A stretch of 13,966 nucleotides of DNA from DATKMG01 sp035541995 (lineage in GTDB: Bacteria > Acidobacteriota > Terriglobia > Versatilivoradales > Versatilivoraceae), in the NCBI GenBank assembly GCA_035541995.1, contig DATKMG010000638.1, forward strand, positions 1 through 13,966. Reading direction: 5' to 3'. This document shows, piece after piece, positions 7,735 through 13,966 of the stretch. Every line of letters starts with the position of its first letter. Position 1 is the first letter of the stretch. The position numbers were made by a program, and so were the translations under genes. The notes under the pieces are model-generated. The model was not told the origin of the DNA, searched no databases, and worked only from the letters and a program-made list of their open reading frames with translations.

Positions 7735-8046
7735 TTGAAAGCACTAGTTTTCGCGCTTCTGGTCTCAATTCTGGTTTGCGGCGCTATCTTGGCTCAAAGG
7801 CTGCCCGTGGGCACGCCTCCCACTTTTCCAGACAACACAAACGGGAAAAAAACTGAGCGGCTTGACATCAACTCCGCCAATAGAGAACAGCTTGTAGCTC
7901 TCTCAGGAATCGGTGAGGCTTATGCGGACAACATCATTGCCGGGCGCCCGTATAAGAAAAAGGACGAGTTGAAAACCAGAAAGATCATCCCCGAAGGAAA
8001 CTATAAGATGATTGCGGACAAGATAACAGTGAAGTCGAGAAAATAA
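7735..8046 (+). CDS. Small secreted helix-hairpin-helix (ComEA-like) protein
   Basis: I choose TTG at 7735 because GGAGAGGAG (7721-7729) lies 5 nt ahead and the product then starts with a clean signal peptide (MKALVFALLVSILVCGAILA). The same frame is open back to a TTG at 7591, but those 48 residues look non-coding and would bury the signal. The mature part of the 103-aa protein has LDINSANREQLVALSGIG (about residues 43-60), the first helix and hairpin of a ComEA-type HhH unit, then AYADNIIAGRPYKKKDEL. HhH units bind DNA backbone non-specifically; ComEA acts in DNA uptake. This short, exported single-HhH form is common in soil bacteria and its role is not settled. No other competence gene is nearby. 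It is followed by a terminator at 8086-8112. Confidence 0.8.
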   Translation: MKALVFALLVSILVCGAILAQRLPVGTPPTFPDNTNGKKTERLDINSANREQLVALSGIGEAYADNIIAGRPYKKKDELKTRKIIPEGNYKMIADKITVKSRK

Positions 8047-8085
8047 GGCGTGGAAGCAGATCATCCCGGCCTGGAGAAGTACCCG

Positions 8086-8112
8086 GCCCTTCCAACTTTG
8101 GAAGGGCTCTTT
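8086..8112 (+). terminator. Rho-independent terminator after the HhH gene
   Basis: GCCCTTCC (8086-8093) pairs with GGAAGGGC (8100-8107) around the loop AACTTT, and TCTTTC follows. The stem is strong and GC-rich; the T-tract is short and interrupted. It begins 39 bp after the stop at 8046. Confidence 0.6.
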
Positions 8113-8181
8113 CAAAGGTCAAGCCAAACATCCCACAACTCCGCTCCCAAGCGCTTCACGGAAGGAAGTTCTAACCCGAAT

Positions 8182-8372
8182 TTCTCACCACAAAGACACT
8201 AAGACACCAAGAAAAACTCTTTGAGGCGGGTTTGTCGAGGTCCATCGGCATCCCCACTCATTGCCACTCTCTTTCAGCCTGCCGGAACAACCAGAGGCAG
8301 GATTCCCCGCAATTTCCGGCGGGAAGGGTTCTTGGGCTTTTTCTTTGTGCCTTTGTGCCTTGGTGGTGAGAA
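8182..8372. repeat. 191-bp element with 35-bp inverted ends (CCACAAAGAC family)
   Basis: The left end (8182-8216) contains TTCTCACCAC, ACTAAGAC and ACCAAGAA. It matches the reverse complement of the right end (8338-8372) at 30 of 35 positions. The arms are built of 8-bp units of the form ACHAAGAC. Between them lie smaller stems, CCTGCC/GGCAGG (8278-8283, 8296-8301) and CCCGC/GCGGG. There is no open frame of note inside and no obvious target duplication, so it could be a MITE-like element or simply two opposed copies of a dispersed repeat. A third copy lies at 13873-13900. Confidence 0.7.
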
Positions 8373-8410
8373 TTGCAGGCTAAGCTTCTTTCAAAGTCTA
8401 AATTCCGATT

Positions 8411-8764
8411 CTATCCCTTGGCCGCAAAGCTCTTGATCCCGTCGGCTTCGTTGTCAAGAACATCAAAGACTGTATGCAACTTGGTCACCAGCAAGAGGTC
8501 TCTGGTTCGCTGGCTCAAGTTGGAGAGTTTCATTTGCCCTCCTCGATTGCGGATCGTAACGAAGGATCCCACCAAGGCACCCACGCCCGTACTGTCCATG
8601 TAGGTAACATTGGCTAGATTGACCAGGAAGTCCTTGTGACCAGCCTCCAGCAACTCTCGGATCTTCTCACGTAAAATGGTCACTTCGTTTCCAATGACGA
8701 TCCTCCCCTCGGGAACCAGGACGCATACGCCATCGATCGACTTGGTCTGAATAGTCAACGCCAT
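8411..8764 (-). CDS. STAS-domain anti-sigma factor antagonist (SpoIIAA/RsbV type)
   Basis: Such proteins switch partners by phosphorylation: in the unphosphorylated form they bind an anti-sigma kinase and free its sigma factor. The 117-aa product is a single STAS domain. The conserved phosphorylation segment YMDSTGVGALV has the target serine at S58 (M56-D57-S58-T59-G60), and GRIVIGNEV at residues 20-28 is the usual N-terminal strand-loop. AAGGAGG (8772-8778 on the complement) lies 7 nt before the ATG, an ideal ribosome-binding site. No RsbW-like kinase or PP2C phosphatase is in view, so its partners are elsewhere. A non-sigma role, as in other partner-switching systems, is equally possible. 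Confidence 0.92.
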   Translation of the reverse strand: MALTIQTKSIDGVCVLVPEGRIVIGNEVTILREKIRELLEAGHKDFLVNLANVTYMDSTGVGALVGSFVTIRNRGGQMKLSNLSQRTRDLLLVTKLHTVFDVLDNEADGIKSFAAKG

Positions 8765-9132
8765 GAGTCTTCCTCCTTATGAATTAATGGAATCTATGGT
8801 CCATCGCTGCTGTTACGCGAAGATTTTTGGGACTTGTACGATTTCCTTTCCTGCGCTAAGGGCACGGGCGAAGGTTGGGCTACCCTCGGCAACCCGTAAA
8901 TTCATCCTCAAGCGTTATCGTATCTTCCCACAAGTACTCTCTCACTGGCGCGTTTTTTTTGTTTGCCAAATTTCGATGAAAACGTGAAATTTCGTCCACT
9001 TGTTGGTAAACTTGAAGAGTTCATGAGGCGCTTCTATGGTGAACTGGCCGAGGATGGCATGAGGCCCAATCCCCGCGTAGGATCTCCCCTGGAGCCACTC
9101 GCTTTCACGAGGCTTTCCCGTTCTTCCGTTTT
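8765..9132. other. Intergenic region between the STAS and TPR genes
   Basis: Besides the STAS ribosome-binding site, this holds an eight-base T run (8953-8960) and an inverted repeat AAATTTC/GAAATTT (8968-8974, 8986-8992). One + frame is open from 8900 to a TGA at about 9141 without a supported start or family match. I looked for the missing front part of the sulfatase that the next gene should have and did not find it in any + frame. Confidence 0.5.
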
Positions 9133-10248
9133 TTGTTTTTGAAACAAACCCAACTCACGAGAAGAATCAGCTGGGCGTTTCAACTTCTGATAGACCTGCG
9201 ATACGGTCATTATAAGTACATTGAGGCCCCCAAGCCGGAACTATACGATCTTTCCAAGGATCCGGGCGAAAAGCAGAACCTTTATGCCACAAATAAGTCA
9301 GTGGCCCTCTCCCTGAGAGGTCGATTGCAGAATCTTCGCAGCCGTTATCGGGCTGCCCCTTCTGACCAGTCCCAGCCAATCAGCCCGGAAGTAGTTGCTG
9401 CCTTGAACTCTCTTGGATATGTGGCAACTAGCCGCACCGTTTCTGGTTCCTCGGAGTCACGTCCTGATCCCAAAGACCGAGTCCATGACTTTGAGAGTAT
9501 GAACCATGCCATCCTCCTCGCGTCTTCGGGCCGCCTGGAAGAAGCCGACACGCAGCTGCTGCAACTGAGGGACAAATTTCCGGAGGTTTCAGATATCCGG
9601 ATTTTCCTTGGGATCAACCAACAGAGATCGAACGAGCATACGGAAGCTGCCCAGACTTTTCGGGAAATCCTAAAGCAGGATCCCCTGAATGTCCTGGCTC
9701 ACTTCAATTTGGCCGTTAGTTCTTTTCAACTGCGGCTACTCGATGAAGCCATTAAAGAACTCCAGGCAGTTCTTTCGATAGTCCCCTATTACTCTCATGC
9801 GGATGAGCTTCTTGGGACAATCTGGCTGCAAACTAAAGACTACGAACGGGCACGCAAACAATTTGGGCATCTGCTGTCCGTTGATCCTCAAGACTATACC
9901 GCCCATTACAACCTCGGGGTCCTGGCAACCCTTGAGGGCAAATGGGACGAAGCTGAGCAGCATTTACGCTCGGCGTTACTAATAGACCCTAACTCTGCAG
10001 AAGCCAATAACACGCTGGGCAGCCTTCACCTGCAGCTTGGCGACCCGGAGATGGCCCGCCAGGCCTTCCTTAAGACGATAGGCTTGGATCCAAAGATGGC
10101 AGGCGCACACTACAATTTGGGACTTGTACTGAGTAAGCAAAACAAGCAGGATGAGGCAGCCGCAGCCTTCCGGCGGGCCCTGACTCTCGATCCACAGCTC
10201 TCCGCCGCCCGTAAGGCGTTGGACGGGTTGGAGCGGGCGCCCAAGTAG
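9133..10248 (+). CDS. TPR protein carrying only the C-terminal tail of a sulfatase; probably N-terminally truncated
   Basis: The 371-residue frame starts with about 20 unconvincing residues. LRYGHYKYIEAPKPELYDLS then KDPGEKQNLY (residues 22-51) and VVAALNSLGYV (87-97) follow; this is the C-terminal end of arylsulfatase-type hydrolases. Seven 34-residue TPR units then run from about 119 to 356, with typical endings such as DEAEQHLRSALLIDPNSAEA. Sulfatase-TPR fusions are known in this kind of bacterium, so the whole catalytic front (several hundred residues with the C/S-x-P-x-R site) is missing. The TTG at 9133 has no Shine-Dalgarno, and the frame is open only to a stop at 9040-9042. It is either a decaying gene or a TPR protein started internally, for example at the ATG of residue 123 (9499). 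The TPR frame itself is intact. Confidence 0.75.
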   Translation: MFLKQTQLTRRISWAFQLLIDLRYGHYKYIEAPKPELYDLSKDPGEKQNLYATNKSVALSLRGRLQNLRSRYRAAPSDQSQPISPEVVAALNSLGYVATSRTVSGSSESRPDPKDRVHDFESMNHAILLASSGRLEEADTQLLQLRDKFPEVSDIRIFLGINQQRSNEHTEAAQTFREILKQDPLNVLAHFNLAVSSFQLRLLDEAIKELQAVLSIVPYYSHADELLGTIWLQTKDYERARKQFGHLLSVDPQDYTAHYNLGVLATLEGKWDEAEQHLRSALLIDPNSAEANNTLGSLHLQLGDPEMARQAFLKTIGLDPKMAGAHYNLGLVLSKQNKQDEAAAAFRRALTLDPQLSAARKALDGLERAPK

Positions 10249-10309
10249 CCTATTTCTGGAGAGACTTGTTATCGAGGGCTGAGCTTGAGCGGGAAAACAG
10301 CACATTGCA

Positions 10310-10489
10310 TTTTCAAGCTCACCACCGCGGATGAATATAACGGTCCTGGAGGGAGTGTGGGAGCCGATCTCCGAGCGGCGACCAAGTTGACCCGGGCAAC
10401 CGCCGCGACGGAGCGCGGCGACCACCCTCCGGAACCGCATTCTCATAAAAGTGCCGCATGATCTTTTCAAGCTCACCACCGCGGATGAA
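10310..10489. repeat. 26-bp perfect direct repeats flanking 128 bp
   Basis: Positions 10310-10335 and 10464-10489 are identical over 26 bases; each begins TTTTCAAGCTCACCACC and continues GCGGATGAA. The enclosed segment has imperfect inverted arms (10341-10353 and 10425-10437, 11 of 13 matching) and a GCGGCG/CGCCGC stem with inner GTTG/CAAC pairs (10375-10406). It may be one unit of a dispersed intergenic repeat family, but only the two flanking copies are visible here. Confidence 0.75.
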
Positions 10490-10503
10490 AATGGCAGGGG
10501 TAG

Positions 10504-10536
10504 CCACGATGAATTCGTAATTTGAATTCATCGTGG
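10504..10536. repeat. Perfect 13-bp hairpin 1
   Basis: CCACGATGAATTC (10504-10516) pairs perfectly with GAATTCATCGTGG (10524-10536) around the loop GTAATTT. No T-tract follows on the + strand, so it is not a plain terminator for the TPR gene. Confidence 0.85.
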
Positions 10537-10559
10537 GCTTCTCATTGGTGTTCAAAAAC

Positions 10560-10588
10560 CCACGACAAACCCAAAGCATTTGTCGTGG
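10560..10588. repeat. Perfect 10-bp hairpin 2
   Basis: CCACGACAAA (10560-10569) pairs perfectly with TTTGTCGTGG (10579-10588) around a 9-nt loop. On the minus strand GTTTTTG follows the stem, which is terminator-like, but no minus-strand gene lies upstream to need it. The stem shares CCACGA/TCGTGG with hairpin 1. Confidence 0.8.
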
Positions 10589-10654
10589 CCACCAAAACTT
10601 GCATTTTCATGAAAGCATGTATCTGCCGTCTGTTGTTTATTGAACTGTTCTCGG

Positions 10655-10699
10655 CGTCTCTACGGTTAGTTCTTGGTTGCGGCCAATGGCCGGGTTAGG
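10655..10699 (+). repeat. Dispersed 45-bp repeat, copy B
   Basis: This is a gapless match of 32 of 45 bases to 7538-7582. The centre forms CGGCC-AAT-GGCCG (10680-10692), a perfect 5-bp stem. Like copy A it lies in the same orientation ahead of a + strand gene, here about 50 bp before the hexosaminidase start. Confidence 0.65.
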
Positions 10700-10749
10700 A
10701 TTCTGCTGGATTCCCATTTCCCGGAAGTGTTTACCACAGGAGAGTCTTG

Positions 10750-12702
10750 ATGCGTATTCCGACTTTGCTCGCTGTCTTGTCGGTTGTAATGAGGCTTGGT
10801 CTACTCAGTAGCATTCCTGGTGTAATTGCCGGAGGTCCAGGCGGTGTCCCCTCGATCATCCCCAAGCCGGCATCCATGGAACTTAGAAAGGGAGTCTTTT
10901 CGGTTATTCCGGGCACAAGTATCTATTTGGAATCGGAGACCAATGATACACGGAGAATTGGTGAGTTCTTGTCCACTCTTCTTTCCAAATCAACGGGAGG
11001 GGAATTCCCTGTTCACCCATCCGCCGATGCCGACCGGGGGGGCCATCCTATCGTGCTGTCTCTCAAAGCACCTGGTTGGCTTGGTGCGGAAGGCTACGAG
11101 ATGTTGGTCACCCCGCAAGCCATTCGCATAGATGCAGCCCAGGCCTCGGGATTATTTTACGGTGCTCAGACCCTACGCCAGTTACTCCCGGCGGAAATCG
11201 AGGGTAAGGCTCCATCAACAGAACGGATCGAGGTGCCCTGTGTGTACATCCAGGACAAACCGCGCTTTTCTTGGCGGGGCCTGATGTTGGACTGCAGCCG
11301 CACGTTCCTATCGACGGATTACCTCAAGCGGAACCTGGATCGAATGGCTCTGTACAAATTGAACGTCCTTCACTTGCACCTGACAGACGATCAGGGCTGG
11401 CGACTCGAAATCAAAAGATACCCGAAGCTGACCACTGTGGGAGCGCATTACACTAACCGCTTCGGAAGCCGAGGAGGCTTTTATTCCCAGCAGGACATTC
11501 GAGGGCTTGTTCGTTATGCCAGGGAGCGAAATGTCACTCTCGTCCCTGAAATAGAATTGCCCGGCCACTCCATAGAAGTATTGGCCGCATACCCGGAACT
11601 GGCCTGTGACGTTGCCCAGCCAAAAGCCTTCGAAGTTCACCCCTTTTGGGTTGACCCGTCCTTCTCCCCTCCCCTGTGTGCTGGGAAGGATAAGGTTTTT
11701 GAAATGTTCCAGGATGTCTTCTCAGAGGTCATGGAATTGTTTCCCTCTGAGTTCATTCATGTGGGTGGAGATGAAGTGGCGAAGAACAACTGGAATCAAT
11801 GCCCGAAATGCCAGGCCCGCATGCAAGCTGAGGGGATGAAGGATACTGAGGAACTACAAAGTTATTTCATGACACGAATTGGCAAGTACATCGCGTCAAA
11901 GGGGCGCCGCATGATCGGGTGGGACGAAATTCTTGGCGGAGGCCTGGCGCCGGGCGCGGCGGTCATGTCATGGCGAGGTATAGACGGTGGCGTAACGGCG
12001 GCCAAAGTGGGTCACGACGTTGTGATGGTACCGAATTCCCATTGCTACTTCGATTTTGCCTATTCGCAGACACCAACCGAGCAGGTTTACTCGTTCGATC
12101 CGGTCCCAAATGGATTGAGCGACCTACAGGCTCAGCGGATCCTGGGCGTCCAGGGTGCACTTTGGACTCATATGGCCGACACGGAAAAAGTGTTTGACTA
12201 CCAGCTGGTTCCGCGGATTGTAGCTCTGGCGGAAGTGGCCTGGTCACCGCAGCAGACCCGACAGGAGGCCGACTTTGACGCCCGCCTGGAACATCATTTG
12301 CGGCGCTTCGAGTTGCTCGGCATCAAGTATTTCGATAAGACATCCTCAAATAGGAAGATTGGCTCATGGCAGGCCTCCGATCTTAAACCCAACGAACCTC
12401 GCCCGTTTGACTGGGATGTCACGTCATACCTCGAAAGTGCCGGAGATTACCTGGCGCAAATTCGGCGGGACAACGGCCAGAACGGCGTCCTGGTGGAATC
12501 GATCGCAATGTTAGAAGATAGCGCCGAAATAGGCCGTGATGATTACGCCGCGGAGATAAACACTTATATTGACACGAAGGTCACCTGGTTCACACTCGCC
12601 AAACACAAATCCGGAAGCCGGTATACGATCCGTGTAGTTCTGCAGGGGTCAAACGGAGGCGGAGAGTCCGGCAGTGTGTGGGTTCGGAAAGGACAACAAT
12701 GA
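10750..12702 (+). CDS. Secreted GH20 beta-N-acetylhexosaminidase
   Basis: GH20 enzymes remove terminal beta-linked GlcNAc or GalNAc by substrate-assisted catalysis. The 650-aa protein begins with a signal peptide of about 28 residues. A GH20b-type domain follows (from IIPKPASMEL, about 38-170), then the TIM barrel from SWRGLMLDCSRTF (residue 174). HLHLTDDQGWRLEIKRYPKL and the catalytic pair in HVGGDEV, D341-E342, are intact, as are WNQCPKCQ and the IGWDEI and GALWTH segments. A C-terminal beta-rich region of about 100 residues may help substrate binding. AGGAGAG (10738-10744) lies 5 nt before the ATG at 10750; a TTG one codon earlier is less likely. It acts in the periplasm or outside the cell. 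The stop overlaps the next gene's start by 4 bp, so its product sugar is probably handled with the help of that neighbour. Confidence 0.95.
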   Translation: MRIPTLLAVLSVVMRLGLLSSIPGVIAGGPGGVPSIIPKPASMELRKGVFSVIPGTSIYLESETNDTRRIGEFLSTLLSKSTGGEFPVHPSADADRGGHPIVLSLKAPGWLGAEGYEMLVTPQAIRIDAAQASGLFYGAQTLRQLLPAEIEGKAPSTERIEVPCVYIQDKPRFSWRGLMLDCSRTFLSTDYLKRNLDRMALYKLNVLHLHLTDDQGWRLEIKRYPKLTTVGAHYTNRFGSRGGFYSQQDIRGLVRYARERNVTLVPEIELPGHSIEVLAAYPELACDVAQPKAFEVHPFWVDPSFSPPLCAGKDKVFEMFQDVFSEVMELFPSEFIHVGGDEVAKNNWNQCPKCQARMQAEGMKDTEELQSYFMTRIGKYIASKGRRMIGWDEILGGGLAPGAAVMSWRGIDGGVTAAKVGHDVVMVPNSHCYFDFAYSQTPTEQVYSFDPVPNGLSDLQAQRILGVQGALWTHMADTEKVFDYQLVPRIVALAEVAWSPQQTRQEADFDARLEHHLRRFELLGIKYFDKTSSNRKIGSWQASDLKPNEPRPFDWDVTSYLESAGDYLAQIRRDNGQNGVLVESIAMLEDSAEIGRDDYAAEINTYIDTKVTWFTLAKHKSGSRYTIRVVLQGSNGGGESGSVWVRKGQQ

Positions 12703-13862
12703 GCACGAACAGGCCAAGCGAAAGATTGTCTTCGAGTCTAGTAGCTGAACGAGTCGAGCAGACGGGGGTCAGGGCAGAGGGCTCTGCCAGCCCTGTCATG
12801 CCGGCCATTGAGAAGCATCGCTTTCTTCCCCTCGACGCCTATCGAGGACTCATTATGATTTTGTTGGTGTCCGACGGGTTGGGTTTCAATCTCCTGCCCG
12901 ACAAGCCCCTCTACCGGGCTATCGCCAACCAGTTTGAGCACAAACCTTGGGGCGGCGCTGTCTTCTACGATCTTATCATGCCTGCCTTCCTCTTCATGGT
13001 GGGAGTCGCCATGCCCTTCGCAATTGGGCGTCGTTTCGATAGGGGTGAGAGTCCAGGACGGGTTTTTCATCATGTATGGGTGCGCTGTCTCAGGCTTGTC
13101 ATTATCAGTGAAATTGTCGTGTCCATCGCGGAACACCACGCGCAGATCCAGTTCCACAATGTACTGACACAAGTTGCCATCACCTACTTCATTTGTTTTT
13201 TCCTCATGCAGTTGAGATTCTGGCAACAGGCACTGGCGGCATTCCTGCTCTTAGCTGGGCACTCTGCCCTGTATCTCCTGTTCCCGGGACCGGATGGGGC
13301 GTTTGCGCAGGTGACCAACGTCGGAGCCAGGATCGATCGCGCCATCATGGGATTCAACTATGTCTGGCCCTGCGTTAATATCAACTTCCTCTCGGAAATC
13401 CCAGGAGTGCTTTTCGGTATCTGGACTGGAAATCTCCTCCGAAGTAACCGCCCGCGAGCCGAGCAGTTGAGGAGACTCGCTTTCGGCATGGTCGCGGCCT
13501 TCGCGACCGGATTACTCTTATCTCCGATTGTACCCATCAACAAATGGCTCTGGACAGCTTCTTACACTCTGTATACAACCGGATGGGTCATCCTGGGGCT
13601 TCTGGGTTTCATCCTGCTGACTGAATACGCAGGCATCCGCAAGCCCATGTTCCCCCTGATTGTCGTCAGCATGAACTCGCTCTTCGTTTACTGTGTGGAC
13701 ATGCTTTTGCGTGGATGGATCAACCAATCCCTAACTATCTTCACGGGCGGGTTCAAATTTATCGGGACCTTTGCGCCTGTGGCACAGTCATTTTCGGTCT
13801 TGATGGTGATCTGGCTGGTGGCTTACTGGATGTATCGAAAGGGGCTCTTTGTGAAGGTTTAG
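12699..13862 (+). CDS. NagX/HGSNAT-like multi-pass membrane protein (DUF5009-type acyltransferase family)
   Basis: The 387-aa product has about ten hydrophobic segments after a polar N-terminus of 40 residues. The family start motif RFLPLDAYRGLIMILLVSDG is at residues 41-60, and DLIMPAFLFMVGVAMPF at 91-107. Both are typical of bacterial relatives of heparan-alpha-glucosaminide N-acetyltransferase, which acetylates terminal glucosamine across a membrane; bacterial NagX members sit in GlcNAc-use clusters. Whether this one acetylates or transports is unknown. I choose the ATG at 12699 (GGAAAGGA at 12686-12693, 5-nt spacing, ATGA overlap with the hexosaminidase) over a GTG at 12678. An inner ATG at residue 34 is also possible. 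No N-acetylglucosamine kinase, deacetylase or regulator is in the window. Confidence 0.85.
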   Translation: MSTNRPSERLSSSLVAERVEQTGVRAEGSASPVMPAIEKHRFLPLDAYRGLIMILLVSDGLGFNLLPDKPLYRAIANQFEHKPWGGAVFYDLIMPAFLFMVGVAMPFAIGRRFDRGESPGRVFHHVWVRCLRLVIISEIVVSIAEHHAQIQFHNVLTQVAITYFICFFLMQLRFWQQALAAFLLLAGHSALYLLFPGPDGAFAQVTNVGARIDRAIMGFNYVWPCVNINFLSEIPGVLFGIWTGNLLRSNRPRAEQLRRLAFGMVAAFATGLLLSPIVPINKWLWTASYTLYTTGWVILGLLGFILLTEYAGIRKPMFPLIVVSMNSLFVYCVDMLLRGWINQSLTIFTGGFKFIGTFAPVAQSFSVLMVIWLVAYWMYRKGLFVKV

Positions 13863-13872
13863 ACTTTAATAA

Positions 13873-13900
13873 TCACCACAAAGACGCTAAGACACCAAGA
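13873..13900 (+). repeat. Third copy of the CCACAAAGAC repeat
   Basis: This is identical to 8185-8212 at 27 of 28 positions, with the 8-bp units ACAAAGAC, GCTAAGAC, ACCAAGA(C). It begins 10 bp after the stop of the NagX-like gene. The window ends before a possible inverted partner could be seen; the remaining bases to 13966 hold nothing else I can name. Confidence 0.75.
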
Positions 13901-13966
13901 CAACTCCGATGGTTAATATTTGTCAGGTCTACCGTTATTCCCACCCCTGTCAGTTCGCTTCAAACT

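Larger units (their letters stand above)
8047..8410. other. Intergenic region with terminator and inverted-end element
   Basis: This gap between the HhH gene and the converging STAS gene holds a terminator (8086-8112) and a 191-bp element with 35-bp inverted ends (8182-8372). No coding region is supported. Confidence 0.65.
10249..10749. other. Repeat- and hairpin-rich intergenic island before the hexosaminidase operon
   Basis: Within 501 bp there is a 26-bp perfect direct repeat (10310-10335, 10464-10489), an 11-bp direct repeat TTGCATTTTCA (10305-10315, 10599-10609), GC-rich inverted arms (10341-10353 with 10425-10437), two strong hairpins (10504-10536 and 10560-10588), and copy B of a dispersed repeat (10655-10699). 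GAGCTTGA/TCAAGCTC (10281-10288, 10313-10320) is a further inverted repeat. Minus-strand open frames here are translated repeats, both reading FIRGGELE, and are not called as genes. Confidence 0.7.

Noticed and set aside
8411..8764. Full partner-switch module (kinase, phosphatase, sigma factor) around the STAS gene
   Set aside because: No other component is encoded in the window; the STAS gene stands alone.
8900..9141. Open + frame containing VKFRPLVGKLEEFMRRFYGE
   Set aside because: It looks mildly protein-like but has no clear start, ribosome-binding site or family match, and it is not the missing sulfatase front.
10310..10489. CRISPR array
   Set aside because: There are only two repeats, the intervening segment is 128 bp, and no cas gene is present.
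9979..10579. Minus-strand open frames over the end of the TPR gene and the island
   Set aside because: They are shadows of the TPR frame and of the direct repeats; both contain the repeat-derived FIRGGELE.
12678..12698. GTG start for the NagX-like gene
   Set aside because: The ATG at 12699 has a well-spaced GGAAAGGA and the ATGA overlap; the GTG has no ribosome-binding site.

Overview
The window reads as a chromosomal segment of a Gram-negative-type bacterium, most likely an acidobacterium or a similar soil or sediment lineage. This is inferred from three things. The uppS-cdsA-dxr-rseP block is intact. A gene joins a sulfatase tail to TPR repeats. The intergenic gaps are crowded with short degenerate repeats (CCACAAAGAC-type and TTGGTTGCGGCC-type) that I associate with such genomes. 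No 16S gene or other taxonomic marker is present, so the phylum is a guess.

Left part (about 400-6080, all + strand): a housekeeping block of pyrE, truA, uppS, cdsA, dxr and rseP. uppS/cdsA and cdsA/dxr overlap by 4 bp (ATGA), and rseP follows dxr after 12 bp. The block links pyrimidine synthesis and tRNA pseudouridylation to isoprenoid precursor supply (Dxr), the undecaprenyl lipid carrier (UppS), phospholipid precursor synthesis (CdsA) and envelope-stress proteolysis (RseP). A good sigma70-type promoter with an extended -10 lies about 200 nt upstream of pyrE. An 8-unit heptamer tandem repeat sits between pyrE and truA.

Middle part (6087-8764): a minus-strand gene converges on rseP. It encodes a six-helix membrane protein with a coiled coil and a four-cysteine tail but no recognisable output domain. 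Next come a long repeat-bearing gap, a small secreted helix-hairpin-helix (ComEA-like) protein with a TTG start and a terminator, a 191-bp element with 35-bp inverted ends, and a minus-strand stand-alone STAS protein (anti-sigma factor antagonist type).

Right part (9133-13966, + strand): a gene whose N-terminus is only the last part of a sulfatase, followed by seven TPR repeats, so it is probably N-terminally truncated. After it comes a 501-bp gap packed with direct and inverted repeats. The gap precedes a two-gene operon of a secreted GH20 beta-N-acetylhexosaminidase and a multi-pass NagX/HGSNAT-like membrane protein, overlapping by 4 bp. That pair points to amino-sugar (GlcNAc polymer) use.

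I see no clear new multi-gene system. The best leads are non-coding: the 10249-10749 island, with two strong hairpins that can re-pair into a third, and the inverted-end repeat family. Among proteins, the sensor-like protein without an output domain is the most worth checking.
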